This document shows positions 9,156 through 20,600 of a stretch of DNA of 64,000 bases, piece after piece. A model generated the notes under the pieces. The model was not told the origin of the DNA and did not search any database. It was given only the letters and a program-made list of their open reading frames with translations. Both the position numbers and the translations under genes were made by a program. The stretch is from Gracilariopsis chorda (taxonomy: Eukaryota; Rhodophyta; Florideophyceae; Gracilariales; Gracilariaceae), in the NCBI GenBank assembly GCA_003194525.1, contig NBIV01000061.1, positions 1-64,000 on the forward strand. The letters run 5' to 3'. The stretch's first letter is position 1. Each line of letters begins with the position of its first letter.

Positions 9156-11069
9156 ATGGATTCCTCATCCTTCTCATATGACCGTCGCTTCAGTGGCACC
9201 ACCGCCGAAGGATACAACTCCGATCGTCCCACCCATGATGACCGCTTTTCCAGTTATCACGAATCCCTCCCTTATTCATCCTCCTCCTTCAGTCCACCCA
9301 CCTCCAACAGCGCCCTCCCAAAGTCCAAAGTCGCCGTTCTCTCCGGTCCAATCCGTTCCTTCTGCGGCTGGGCGCTGGTAAGACTAGGCAAGCTCTCCCG
9401 TTCATCCCGCCGATGGGTCCTTCTTCATTCCTGCGTTCTCTCAATCTCACACACTCAGATTACGCGTCACACCTCCGCCGCCCAGCTCACCATCAATCTC
9501 GATGCCGCAAGCGCCACCCTCGTCCCCATGCGTTTCGAGTGTCAACTCCGAACAAAAACTCATCGCGTAATCCTTCAGTTCGCCTCAGAACCGGACATGC
9601 GTTGCTTCAAGGCCGCCTTTGAATACGCAAATCGCTCCATTGACCGCTTCTACAAGCTTCTTCCCCATAAGCAACTCGGCACCGGTCGCGCCTCCAAAGT
9701 CGTCTTTGCCTTCGATACATGTTCTGGAGATCACGCCGCTGTCAAGGTCATCAACAAGCAAAATGCCCGCCTCACCGACCGCGAGTTTGCCGAGAAGGAG
9801 GTTATCATGCGAATGTCCATTCAACATCCCTCTATCGTACAGACCTTGGATATCTTTGAATCTCCCCTGGACCTTTTCGTCGTCATGGAACTCATGCCTG
9901 GCGGTTCGCTTGATCGACGTATGGCCCGTTTTGATGCCCCGCTTTCTGAGCCGGATGCCTGTATCGTCATGCAACGCTTGTTCACCGCTCTCGCCTTCTT
10001 GCATTCTCGTGGCATTGTTCACCGAAACGTCAAACCGGAGAACATCTTCCTCGATCTCTCCAACGAGTTTCAATGGCCCCACACCGCCAAACTCTCCGAC
10101 TTTAGTTTGGCCTGCTTCTTGGATGACCCTGATTCGGGAATGCAGGTCGTCGGCACCCCGGAATTCCTTGCCCCGGAGGCGTCCATCATGTCCTTCAATT
10201 CGGATGGCCATCGCCAAGTCGTGTTCGGCATGGAGATCGATATGTGGGCTGCCGGTGTAACACTATATAGTTTGCTCTCCATGGAGCTTCCCTTCGAGGG
10301 TGAATACCCGCCAGACGTATTCAAGAAAGCGAGAAGCGGCGAATTAAACTTCCCGAGGAAGTCCTTCAGGAGAGTTTCTACTCAGGCCATTTCTCTCATC
10401 CGCGCGCTGTTGAACGTTGATCGACGGAAGCGCCTTACCGCTCAAACCGTTCTGCTACACCCGTGGTTTGAAATGCATTTGGGACATGGGCAAGAGTTGA
10501 TCGAATCGCATGTATCTACCACGAAGAGTAATGACGTCTACCATAGTGAGCTTATTTCAAAGTGGAGAAGTGTTGCGTGCGCTTTGATGTTCTGCAGTAG
10601 ACTGGTGCGGTGTACGCCTGGGACTGTTGTGCGAGAGAGAGAGAGGGAGAGGGAGAGAGAGGAGATGCGCTTCGAGTTTAATGTATCCTCGGTGAGCATT
10701 GCTCCCGAACGTTCGCAACTCCCTTCTGTACACTCTGAACAACGAACTAGTGGGGCACTCAGTCCGGATAAGAGTAAAACCGTGTTATCCAGGCTTAGTT
10801 CTGCTTCAACTGTGAAGACTGGCAGCAGCAGTGGAACTGGCACTCTTTCCGCTTCATCTACGAGGAATGAGGCGAGGACCGAAGTGCAAAAGTTTGACAC
10901 ATCGCCCACGGCACCGCTTTTCTTGGGTGAACGCCATGATCCCGTAAGTTTTGAATTCAGGAGTGTTATTGGTATGCATCGCCTTATGAAAGATACGGCG
11001 GATATAGCAGACAGAGAACGAGCGGACGGTGGCCCTGGGTCGTGGTTTTGGATTGGTAGGAAGAGATGA
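9156..11069 (+). CDS. PH-domain protein with a CAMK-like pseudokinase domain
   Basis: 637 residues if it starts at 9156. The frame stays open upstream to 8883, but those 91 codons are low-complexity Pro-rich leader. After a Ser/Tyr-rich N-terminus, a pleckstrin-homology-like region spans about 58-158 (GPIRSFCGWALVRLG, RRWVLLHSCVLSI, FASEPDMRCFKAAF). A protein kinase fold covers about 168-432: glycine loop GTGRAS, AAVK lysine at 197, VKPEN, a VGTPEFLAPE segment and DMWAAGVTLYSLL. Two key motifs are changed: HRD is HRN (Asn291, codon 10026-10028) and DFG is DFS (Ser317). The ATP-anchoring lysine and the DF aspartate remain but the catalytic base is gone. I infer a pseudokinase or very weak kinase, perhaps lipid-recruited signalling. 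The tail carries an Arg-Glu repeat encoded by a GA microsatellite. Confidence 0.8.
   Translation: MDSSSFSYDRRFSGTTAEGYNSDRPTHDDRFSSYHESLPYSSSSFSPPTSNSALPKSKVAVLSGPIRSFCGWALVRLGKLSRSSRRWVLLHSCVLSISHTQITRHTSAAQLTINLDAASATLVPMRFECQLRTKTHRVILQFASEPDMRCFKAAFEYANRSIDRFYKLLPHKQLGTGRASKVVFAFDTCSGDHAAVKVINKQNARLTDREFAEKEVIMRMSIQHPSIVQTLDIFESPLDLFVVMELMPGGSLDRRMARFDAPLSEPDACIVMQRLFTALAFLHSRGIVHRNVKPENIFLDLSNEFQWPHTAKLSDFSLACFLDDPDSGMQVVGTPEFLAPEASIMSFNSDGHRQVVFGMEIDMWAAGVTLYSLLSMELPFEGEYPPDVFKKARSGELNFPRKSFRRVSTQAISLIRALLNVDRRKRLTAQTVLLHPWFEMHLGHGQELIESHVSTTKSNDVYHSELISKWRSVACALMFCSRLVRCTPGTVVREREREREREEMRFEFNVSSVSIAPERSQLPSVHSEQRTSGALSPDKSKTVLSRLSSASTVKTGSSSGTGTLSASSTRNEARTEVQKFDTSPTAPLFLGERHDPVSFEFRSVIGMHRLMKDTADIADRERADGGPGSWFWIGRKR
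10630..10668 (+). repeat. GA-rich microsatellite inside coding sequence
   Basis: An almost pure purine GA run within the pseudokinase gene. Read in frame it gives alternating Arg-Glu residues. Length changes in units of six bases would keep the frame; single GA unit changes would not. Confidence 0.85.
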
Positions 11070-14000
11070 CTGTACTTGACGTTTTTCAGTAGCCCCTACT
11101 CATCTCATTCTGAGAGCATTCAGAAGTTCAAGAGTTCGATGCCCCTATTTTTGCGACGGGATTATGCTAGTGACCAGAACTATGTCTATCATGTTTGTTT
11201 GTGTTATCAGCACGCCAGGTGGTGTAAGGTAGCAAACGTCCTGTACCATGGTACATGCTTCACCATCGCTATAATATATATGAAGTGGGCTTTCTGCTAT
11301 CGCGGCCCACAGCTTTGACCCAATGTGAGCGGTATGTCGTGGAACTGTTGGCGGTGTTCCCCTTTTCGGAGCATGGTTCGAGACACTCGAGACGGAGGCG
11401 TTTCTGTAGACTTGGTCTGTTGCTGTTTTATCGTCATGGTTCAAAGTACTGTAGCGCGTGTCGTTGCACTATTTGTATAGAGTTGCGCGACCATGTTCGA
11501 GTCTCGTGTGAGAACGTCGCGCCGACACGGGGCGTATGACATGGGGGGTTTGAGCTGGCGACAGTCACGTACGGGTGCTACTGAGCGTCTGGGTGCGGAT
11601 ATGAACATAAGAAGGTGCCTTTGACGGTTAGCGTTTGTCTATCGCCGCGAGCTCGGGAGTTTGTACCACCAGTGCAGTATGGTGCATGCATTTGCTCTTT
11701 GGGAGTACATGTGTGCGACCTTTTGCAAGGCAACAGGTTGGTTGTTTCTCCGCAAGGTGTTTGGGTGAGACATGTGTACGATCGCGTTTGACATCTCAGT
11801 GGTTCGACGGTAAGAGGTTAAGCGTTTACCGCTAAGCTCACCGTCGGTGGGAAGGATGCCAATGGGACGCGCATTGTGTGAGTAGTTGGGCTCTGGCTGA
11901 ATAAGCTAGCTTGGCGTGGTGAACTGGCTGAATGGGTCGCTGAATCAACTTTGATTGGAGTTGCGCGTGATATTGAGTGGTGGGACGGAAGCAAAACTTG
12001 TTGTTTGATATGAATGTAGTACTCATGTAAAGGCTGAGTGGGAGCGCTGATTGGCGCGTACGGCGGCGCAAGCGCCATAAGGGTTTATGAAGCGAGAAGA
12101 CGAAAAGAGCCGCGGTGTCTGGAACGCAACGGATTGCGGAGAAGGCGCGCTTCAAAAGCGGGGACAATATAGCTGGCGTGTGACGCAGGTGTGTCTCCGT
12201 GGAACAGGAGACGGTTGCTCGGGAAAGTGGGAAGTACCAAGGGGTATACATGGGGCTGCTTGCGATTGGAGCGTTGTGAGTGGACTGAAGTTGTATTTAA
12301 TAAGGGCGACAGATTTGAATGGTTGATGGGCGCGTCGAATGTTTTGCCCTTCGGTAACATATTCTCTACGACGTGAATGGAAGAGAAAACCATCGCACGA
12401 GTTGTTTTATTGCTCCATGTGGGATATGTGATATTACTTTGACGATACGGTTTTCTATTTTTGTCGACGGGCTGTCGAGTGCGTCTCAATGAGGTTAAGT
12501 TATGCGCGTTGTTCGTGAACGAAGGGTGGATGTTTGGGCGTGATGATGAAGAATATGCAAACGAGCTGCACATAAAGCGAGCGCTCTAACACACACGCAG
12601 GGCGGGCAAGATTTGCATTGACATGAGCTCAAGAGCAACAAGTTGTGCAAGCGCGCGCGACGCGCAGTGTGAGAATGAGAAGAGCTGCAGGAAGGTGCAG
12701 CCGCAGTTTTGCACACGCATGCAACGAAGCAAGGCGTGCGCTCAGCGCACTGTCCCTAGCTACCGTTGGTAGGTCTACCCGCGCTGGACAGCGCGAATCT
12801 GCTCTTCGTACAGGCGTTGCTACCACACGTGCGCTGCGCGGCGGGCGTGCCGAACAAGTGGAACAAACGCGACAGAGCGTTTGAGAGCACGGGTGGAGAG
12901 AGCTGAGTGGCGGCGCACACGAATGGCTCGCAAAGCGCGTGCGATTCTGATTAACGCAGGTGCAAAGAAAAGGCTAACAGCGCCGTCTCCACGGTGTAGG
13001 GCGTACGCCGCCGGGACAGCTGTCTCGACCCGGTCGTGCCGAAAAGAAAAAGGACTCTCTTCCAATCTGTCATTCCGCGCGCCAACGTCGTGCGTCGGAG
13101 CGCACGTGAGATGCGGCTTACAGTTATTGGAAGCGTGTCACGGTGTTGGTTTGTCATCACAGCGCGTTGACGATTCGTGTCACGTTCGGGATGCGACGTG
13201 GGTGTGGCTTGGAGCGGCAGGATGAACTTCAAGCAGGCGTCGAATGTTGGGCTCTCAGTTGACACGTTGCAGTCCGCTCTGGGTGATCACTCTGAAACGA
13301 AAACCGTTGCGCTTGCTGTTCGCTTTACGTTTGTTCTTCTTGTAAGAGCAACAGCCGTGATGGCCGACCGTCGTGCCAAACAGAACGAAAAGTGCACTGC
13401 TCGTGCTCGCACACCACACTTGATGAATCACCCAGCACAGCTGCCACCAGCCGCGGCACGTGTGCAATCACGCACCAAACCATTATCGAGTAGTAAAGTA
13501 TCAATAACACTGATACCCATTCGGTATCTTGCTTGTGTTCACCGGAAGGAAACTTCGGAAACGGTCCATTCATGTCCCTCCTTGTCCGTAACTTATTCCA
13601 AGTCTGCATGACGCCCTTCTTAAGTTATATATCTCAACGCACAAAAGAACCACCGCGCATGACTCTTCACAATGTTGCGCTCACAATCATGAGCTTGTCT
13701 TGGAATTAGACTCGTGTCTGCCACATGTTGACGATACAACCACCGCAACGAACCAAAAAGGTTCTCGCGTGGCCGATCCTGCTACAATGATGTTTGTGCG
13801 CCGAGTATCGTTTGGCGAGATATTCAGCGAACATCGAAAATCAGCTCGACAACAACTTCAAACTCAGAACAGTTAAACGGACTTTGTACATGTTTACAAT
13901 TAACACGTGCCTATGTACTAGTAGTCTTTGTCACTTCTCGTTATTCTACCAGGTCACAACTGCTATTCAAGCAGCGCGCTGTCAAGTCCGCAAAACCTAA

Positions 14001-14136
14001 AATGCTACAATCTACCAAAAAGAAACAGCCCAATTCCCCTCAGTGTCTCCACATCTGTTCACACTGTGTGAACTTCACACCCAGCTCCATCCAACCAAGT
14101 CAGCAACCACCCCAAAACAACACAAACACTACACCC
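11070..14136. other. intergenic, no gene recognised; CG-rich island at about 12590-13170
   Basis: Small open frames on both strands show no recognisable domain or coding pattern. The part 12590-13170 is a CG-rich island like the ones upstream of the pseudokinase, urea transporter and hemerythrin-like genes, but no gene follows it closely. At 14057-14073 there is a perfect 8-bp palindrome with a one-base centre. Confidence 0.5.
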
Positions 14137-16999
14137 TCACTCCCTCCAAACCCACATGTCAAGCGAGCGAAGTACAACCCGATTCAACTCTTCCACACGT
14201 TCACCACCCTTGAAAACAACGAAAGCCGCCCTAAACGGAGCGAGCAATACCTTGGCCAATCCAGGATGCACGCTGTTAGTGAACGTACTCGCAACTACTC
14301 CATTCACAACAATGTCTCCGTGAAGCGTGTGCGGATTATGCAGTCCCACTCCGCGAACCCTCGAAACATCTGTCACCGTAGCCGATCGCGCATCATGAGC
14401 CACCGAAATAGAATCTCCTACGCGAACCGCCGACGCTCTTTCGAGCTTTCCGTTCACATACACCAAGTGTCCTGGCGATACCGTTAGTCCAACTCCGTCC
14501 AATGAACTTTCAATCCTCACGAAATCCGACTTCTTTGACTTGTGTTTGTGCGAGAAGAAAAACACTTCGCTGAACTCCTTGGGATGCGCTACCTTCACAC
14601 GGTCACCAATGCGTACCAGCCTCATCGCCTTGGTAGATCCGTCTTCCAACTCTACCATAGCATCCGATGGGAAGCACGAAGACCTTTCGTCGTCCCACTC
14701 ACTGCTAGCACTCGCCTCTTCCCACAATTCCCACTCATCAACCCCGGGTGAGAAAGATGCTTCCTCAAACAGCATAGATGGATCATCAGAAGGACGCGGT
14801 TGTTTCTCTTCCAGAGTGCCCACTTCAGACGCTGCAGACGTGCCGCTAGCTGCTTCGCCTGGTGACATCGACGGACCGGCACTCGAGCCTTGTCCCGTTG
14901 CACCAGAAATGCTAACCTCTATCTGTGCACTTGGCCCTTCTTGAATTTGCGAAACGAAACAACAGTGTCAGTACCCTATGCGCAGATAAAATGAATGCTT
15001 CTCAAAACATGGAAACAATGATGGACGTGACAGAATCTCTTCTGCAAGAAACATGTCCAACTTACCAGTCTCATCATTTTCATCCACGCCATTCCCGATT
15101 CCTCTGGCAGAATCTTGGATTGGACTCGTTGAAGTTTCAGAACTGCTTAAATCTTGGGACGGAGAGCTCGGTGGCATGGCCGGTTGAGTACGGACTGGTG
15201 AAGAATTCGGCCTTGAAGAATAAGAACTCGGTGGCGTACTGCCATGCTGCGTTGAGTCGGCTTCTGATACCACAATAGTAACCGGCGAAGAATCCGGAGA
15301 ATGAATGACTGGGCTTGGCGTAGGATCTCGCTCACGCAAATTTGTTGAAAAGGGCGATCCGCCCGTCTGGTCCATCGTCGATGCATCTATAGGCGCAGTT
15401 GTAGCTGCTAAACTGGGAGACGGGCCGCTGATCAAAGAAGGCTCCGACAAGCCCATTAACGGAGGGGTTTCAATAGAAAAGCCGGGCGACATCATTGACG
15501 GTTCTGCAGAAGCCGCCTCCAAATCTACAAAAGCGTGAGTAGGTGCGAGCAGGACATCCGGTGAACGTGATACCATGAAGTCCGTGATCGGATCTGGGAC
15601 TTCAAGCACGATATTTGGGTCGGCGGCTTCGATCTCCGTGATCGGAGACGGTTCAGGAGCCGCATCACTCACGGTAGAAGGTGTGGAGACTACTCCTAAA
15701 GAGGATTCATCCGTTTTGGAGAGCGGTGAATGTTCGGGGACTTCAACTGGCGGCTCTTCAGGCCTACCAATTGCAGTTGATTCAGGAGTACTCTCTAAAG
15801 ATAAGCCATTCTGACTTAAGATGGTATCCGCAAAAGCACCTGGGTCGTCAGATAGAACTGGTTCTGTGTCTTCCATCGGTTTGTTGACTGCTTTTCCATC
15901 TGTATTCTTCTGGAAAGAGCAAACTGGGGGGGTTTCACCATCGAAGAATGCATAGGTATCCTCAGCGTTGTTGCCACCGCCCAGCACTCGCGCTCCTCCC
16001 GCTATCCACATTGTGCCGCCGCACGAGACAACCCCGGTTCCGTGTCGTGGTTCAGGTAGGGATGGTCCTGGCTTAACGGTGGCTCCTTCAAGCACATCCA
16101 CTTCAGTCCAAGCCCGATTATTCGCTTCGCCGCCTAACAAATAAACATTGTTACCATGCACCGCAGCTGCGGCACCACCTCGAGGACGACTAAGCTTCGA
16201 TATCGTGTTCCATTTGCCGGTTTTGAAGTCATACACATCAACCTCAGGGACAGTATCGTCGAAGAATTCTGGGGCATTAGACGTCGAACGACGTCCTCCC
16301 GCAACGTATAACTTGTTGTTCCGAACTACCGCATGGCAATGGTCTCGTGCTTCGCACATAACAAATTTTGGATTAGAATGCTGCTCATGTACGTGACTCT
16401 ATTCTTCTGGTGGAATGTGAACAGCGTCCTGCCGTTGACTTACCATGGGGAATGTCCGGAAGCCTTGCCCACTTCCCAGTTCTTGGATCATACGAATCGA
16501 ACCATGGAACTACCTTAGCGCCTTTTCGGTGTCCTCCGACGTTACCGGTGACAAGGTAGACTTTTCCGTTGTGATAGACAGCACCTCCAGAACCACGGGG
16601 GCGAGATATGAGAGCATCTTTGAACCATTTGTTCGAATCTGGACAATACCGCCAAATATTGTTAACGGTGGCTTCATTTGGATAGCCCCCTGTCCAAGCG
16701 CCCGCTACCCAAACGCACTTGTCTGGACCTTGGAACCCTTGGAAATGGTGCATCTGAACTGAACCAGATTGTCCTGCACGCCAAGTAAGTGAATCAGTAT
16801 CTAGGATGTTAACGCGATTAGCACCGCGTCCTCCAAGAAGACAAATCTTATCCCCGCCGCATCGTGAAAAAGCTGTTTCTCCCCTTCCTGGGTAACTTCC
16901 CGATACGGAAACTTTCTTCCAAGACGCCTTTGCCAAGGCTAGCGGCTGAAGGATGAGTAATATGCAGGCAGCTAATCGTAACATCGCACGGAATTGCAT
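14137..16999 (-). CDS. secreted Kelch-repeat protein with C-terminal Hint (Hedgehog/intein) domain
   Basis: Three exons on the minus strand: 16999-16444, 16349-15066 and 14939-14137, giving 880 residues. Introns 16443-16350 (94 bp) and 15065-14940 (126 bp) both have GTAAGT donors and AG acceptors, both in phase 1; the joins restore a kelch motif (LPDIPHARDHCHAVV) and a smooth linker. Residues 1-23 look like a signal peptide. Kelch repeats fill about 30-345 (YLVTGNVGG, LYVAGGRRS, VYLLGGEANN, MWIAGGARV). A long acidic Ser/Pro-rich linker follows. Residues 702 to about 838 form a Hog-type Hint domain: Cys702 in SCFPSDAMVELEDG, SPGH at 768-771, and a final HGDIVVNGVVASTF block. In Hedgehog-family proteins such a domain cuts itself off at the Cys and can pass the upstream part to a nucleophile. 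I infer a self-processing cell-surface or wall protein. Confidence 0.85.
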
Positions 17000-17629
17000 T
17001 ACCGAGTTCTGCTACTCCTTCCTAAGAGCGACTCTTGTGTAGAACGGTGCTGCTCCATAGTTAAAGAAGTGGTAGCTGCGAGAAGGTTTCTACTATGGGG
17101 GCCGTCGATATTGCCAGGTGTTAATCGCGTAACAAGAAAACTTAACGAAAGAGTCGTGTCGGATTCTGTCCTTGCCCATGGGCCACCAACGGTTTGTCGT
17201 TGCTGGACATGCATCGGTTTCTATTTAGAAGGGATTGCCCATGAAGGCGATATCATAGTAGGCCCTTGCTCAGTCAACGAAGAAAAGCAGCCTCTGAATA
17301 CTTGAACTGCCATTACGGGGGTTTGAGCTAACCATTCAACGGGTTCACCAGAGTACAAGCAAATCAGGTCACATGCACGTCCAAGAAGACGGATGTCAGA
17401 TGTGAGCTCAATTCTCCTGGAAAAGAATTGATTCCCAAGTTCTCACTTGAAAAACACAGTGGAGTATGCGAGGGAGAAAAGGAGATAATACAAAAGTTTA
17501 AGAGGTACGAACGGCACCAGAAGCATCCTTGTACCGTCGTACCCATCTCGCAGTTCCTTGGGGGATGTGACAAAGTGATGCAATTCAAGATTTCAGTCTT
17601 GAATCCTTGACACTGAATGCGTTTCCATT
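17000..17629. other. intergenic spacer between two minus-strand genes
   Basis: Holds the 5' side of the Kelch-Hint gene and the 3' side of the flippase gene. No open frame with a recognisable domain and no clear TATA box on the minus strand. Confidence 0.5.
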
Positions 17630-20600
17630 TTACTCTCCGCTAAGTCGTCTCGTCAGTCGAAGTCGGCTTTGTTTCGCTTCATACTGTTGGAGCTGCCCAA
17701 CCACATTATCCTTTTGTTGCATACGGACAAAAATGGCCATAAAGTCAGGCAGAAAAGCTGCCGCAAACACGATTGGCCAAAGCAAGTGATACAAACCACT
17801 TGACATAAGCTTTGGCAAAACACCCTCTAGTTCCCGCTCGTGCAGAAGAGACACAATCACTGGGATCAACACCCATAACCCGGAGAATGATAGTACAATC
17901 CCGGCCAATACAATCCCCGTCCAAAGATGACTGCTTAACAAGAACTTGAACAACGCAATAGCCACAGCCATACTTGAGACCGCTAGTCCTGTTAAAAAGA
18001 ACCCGGTATCATGGCCATTTGAAAAAGCCGTCCGAGTTGCAGACCCGAAGAAGAAGTAAGTCATAAAGAATAGTACCAATGCGTGCCATACACTATAGGC
18101 TGCTGTGTACTCGACAACGGTTTTGAAGTTGAAAAGCCGATTGTTACCGTTCGAACTATACACAGAGGGGAATCGCAAGACTGTACTTTCCTCAAGATCG
18201 CGCTCAAACACACCAAATAGAAAGGGTGGAGCTAGGGTTAGGAGGCTGTTCCACATAGTTACGATCCACTGATTATGCAGAGTAGTTCCTGATGCGAAAC
18301 AGAAGTATTGAAATAGAAATTGAGTGGTTGAGAAGAATATATTCTTGTAGAAGGAGAGGTTAATAACACCGGCCGTGCGAATGTAGCAAAAGCGCCCATG
18401 AACAGCCAACAGTCTTCTCAAGTGCTGGAATTCGCCCATGGAAAAATCAGCTGCTCGTGCCGCTTGCATCCCTTCTTTTCCCTTGATTCCTACGCCAATG
18501 TGGGCTTCTTGGATCATCGATACGTCGTTTCCACCATCTCCAATAGCCAAAGTCGTGCAGTTTTCATGTCTCTGCACCAATCGAACTGTTTGCGCTTTTT
18601 GCAGAGGTGTTACTCGAGCACAAATAACCGACTTGCAAACGCTGGCTATTTGTAGGAATCGGCGTTCCATCTCATCATTGTCAATCAAGCTCAGACTTTG
18701 CCCGTCAATGACGATGGCTAATGGTCGCTCCGGCAGCAATTCATGGGCTCGCAGAGTTAGAGAGTCGCGAATATGGCTCATCCGACTTTGACGCTCAGTG
18801 AAAGTTTCAACAGACTCTCGGGAAAGACTCTTGCGATGCCGGTGCGTTGGTTTGGGGATGGAGTTGGGGTAGATTACGTCAAAGATATCTTCGAACACAG
18901 ATATGAGCTCTGACTGTGAGCTGGCATGGATGTGGAAAACACGCATATCACTGCTAAGCAAGTGCGATGAGTAGCCGATGTTCTCAGCCGTTTCAGACTT
19001 ATCACCGGTTAGTACCCATATGCGAATCCCAGCTTCCCGCAGGAACTGGATTGTTCCTGGAACATTTTCTTGAAGCTTATCTTCCACAGCAGTAATGCCA
19101 TACAAATCAAGACGTCTTTCAATGAGCGACGCGACTTCAGCTTTCTTCGAAGCACGATTTTGCATGGCATTTCCCGCCTCTGCGAATTTGGGCGCCCACT
19201 CGTCATACTCCTCCTGAGGAATGATACGACCGCCGTATACAAGTGTACGCAACCCATCCATTGAGAGGCGCTCTGTAGCCGCTAGAATATCGTCAACGTC
19301 GGATTCTGGTTTAAGCAAGCGAATCATAACCGAATCTGCGCCCTTCGAGAACATGCGGATATTCCCGTCCGGGCATCGAAAAATGGCGCTCATTCGCTTT
19401 CGATCAGAGGAGAACTCCAGTTCCGCAAGAAACTCATACTTCTGAGACTCGGTGGAATCGAACTGTTGAACAAAAAAGTCATTCAGAGTTCTGCTCTGTA
19501 GAACCGTACCAGCATTGGCGGCTCCTTGTACTAGAGCGACTTCATCCGGGCTTTCACCGTAATACTTTCCATGTAACTGGGCAGAAGGACCATCCTCCCT
19601 AGGCACGACATCGTGGGCAAGAGCCATCGCCAATAACAGTTGTTGTACGCCATTGGCATTTCTCCGAGCGCCGTTGGTCAGACTCGACGCATTCTTACGA
19701 AGGTCATAAGATACTTGATTCGTATGGCACGCAACAAAGCGCATGACATTCTCAGTCAACGTGCCAGTCTTATCGCTGAAAATATGTTGTACATAACCCA
19801 AGGTTTCGTTCAAATTATTCGCCTTGGAATCCACAGCAACCTGACCAGTACGCATCTTAACATCAGACGCGATAAACAACCCTTGAATTAGTCTCACAAA
19901 CTCCAGCGTAACGAAAAGAGAGACCGGAACAAATGTGTGAAACAAGATAACGTAAGTGCCAATAGAACGAAGGGAGACGGTGCTGCCGGTAAGCAAACGG
20001 TTTTCACCCATGTACCACTGACCAGCTCCATGGCGACGCTGCCATACTCCGGCAATGATTGAGGCAATTACCGTGATGAGCATGAGAATGGAAAACAGTC
20101 CCACGACGACACGATTCATCATTTTCTCTATGCCGCCTAACTTGCTCGGTGGGGCTCTCATGTTCAGTGCGACCTTTGTATCGGCACCATTGTACGTGAC
20201 GAGACCATAAATGTAATCCGTGTTTCTCAAAATTGAGCCGCGCAGTAATAAGTTTGAGGTGTCTAGCGGCAACTCATCGGAGCCGTCGCAGGTGATTGAA
20301 CCATCGAGTGTGTAGAGTTCCGGGGTCGGAGGCGCGGCTGTAACAGACACAGAACGGGAACGAAGGTCTTCTGGGGACTTGATTACAGAATGCAAAGTAG
20401 AAGACACCAGACGTCGTTTCAAGTTGGATTCGCCATCGAGATTTGCAGTGGATACGTAGCACACGCCTGCCGGGTCTGATGAATTCAATAAGATAAGGTC
20501 GGCCGGGAAGGGAGAATCTTCTGTGACGAGAACGACGTCGCCGACGCGAACGTCGCGAGATTTGATAGCTAGTAAGTTCTGTTTAGGGATTGACGGATGC

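Noticed and set aside
8491-9381. 296-codon Pro/Thr/Ser-rich open frame on the plus strand
   Set aside because: It overlaps the kinase-like gene in another phase and is produced by C-rich leader sequence; no ordered segment or domain.
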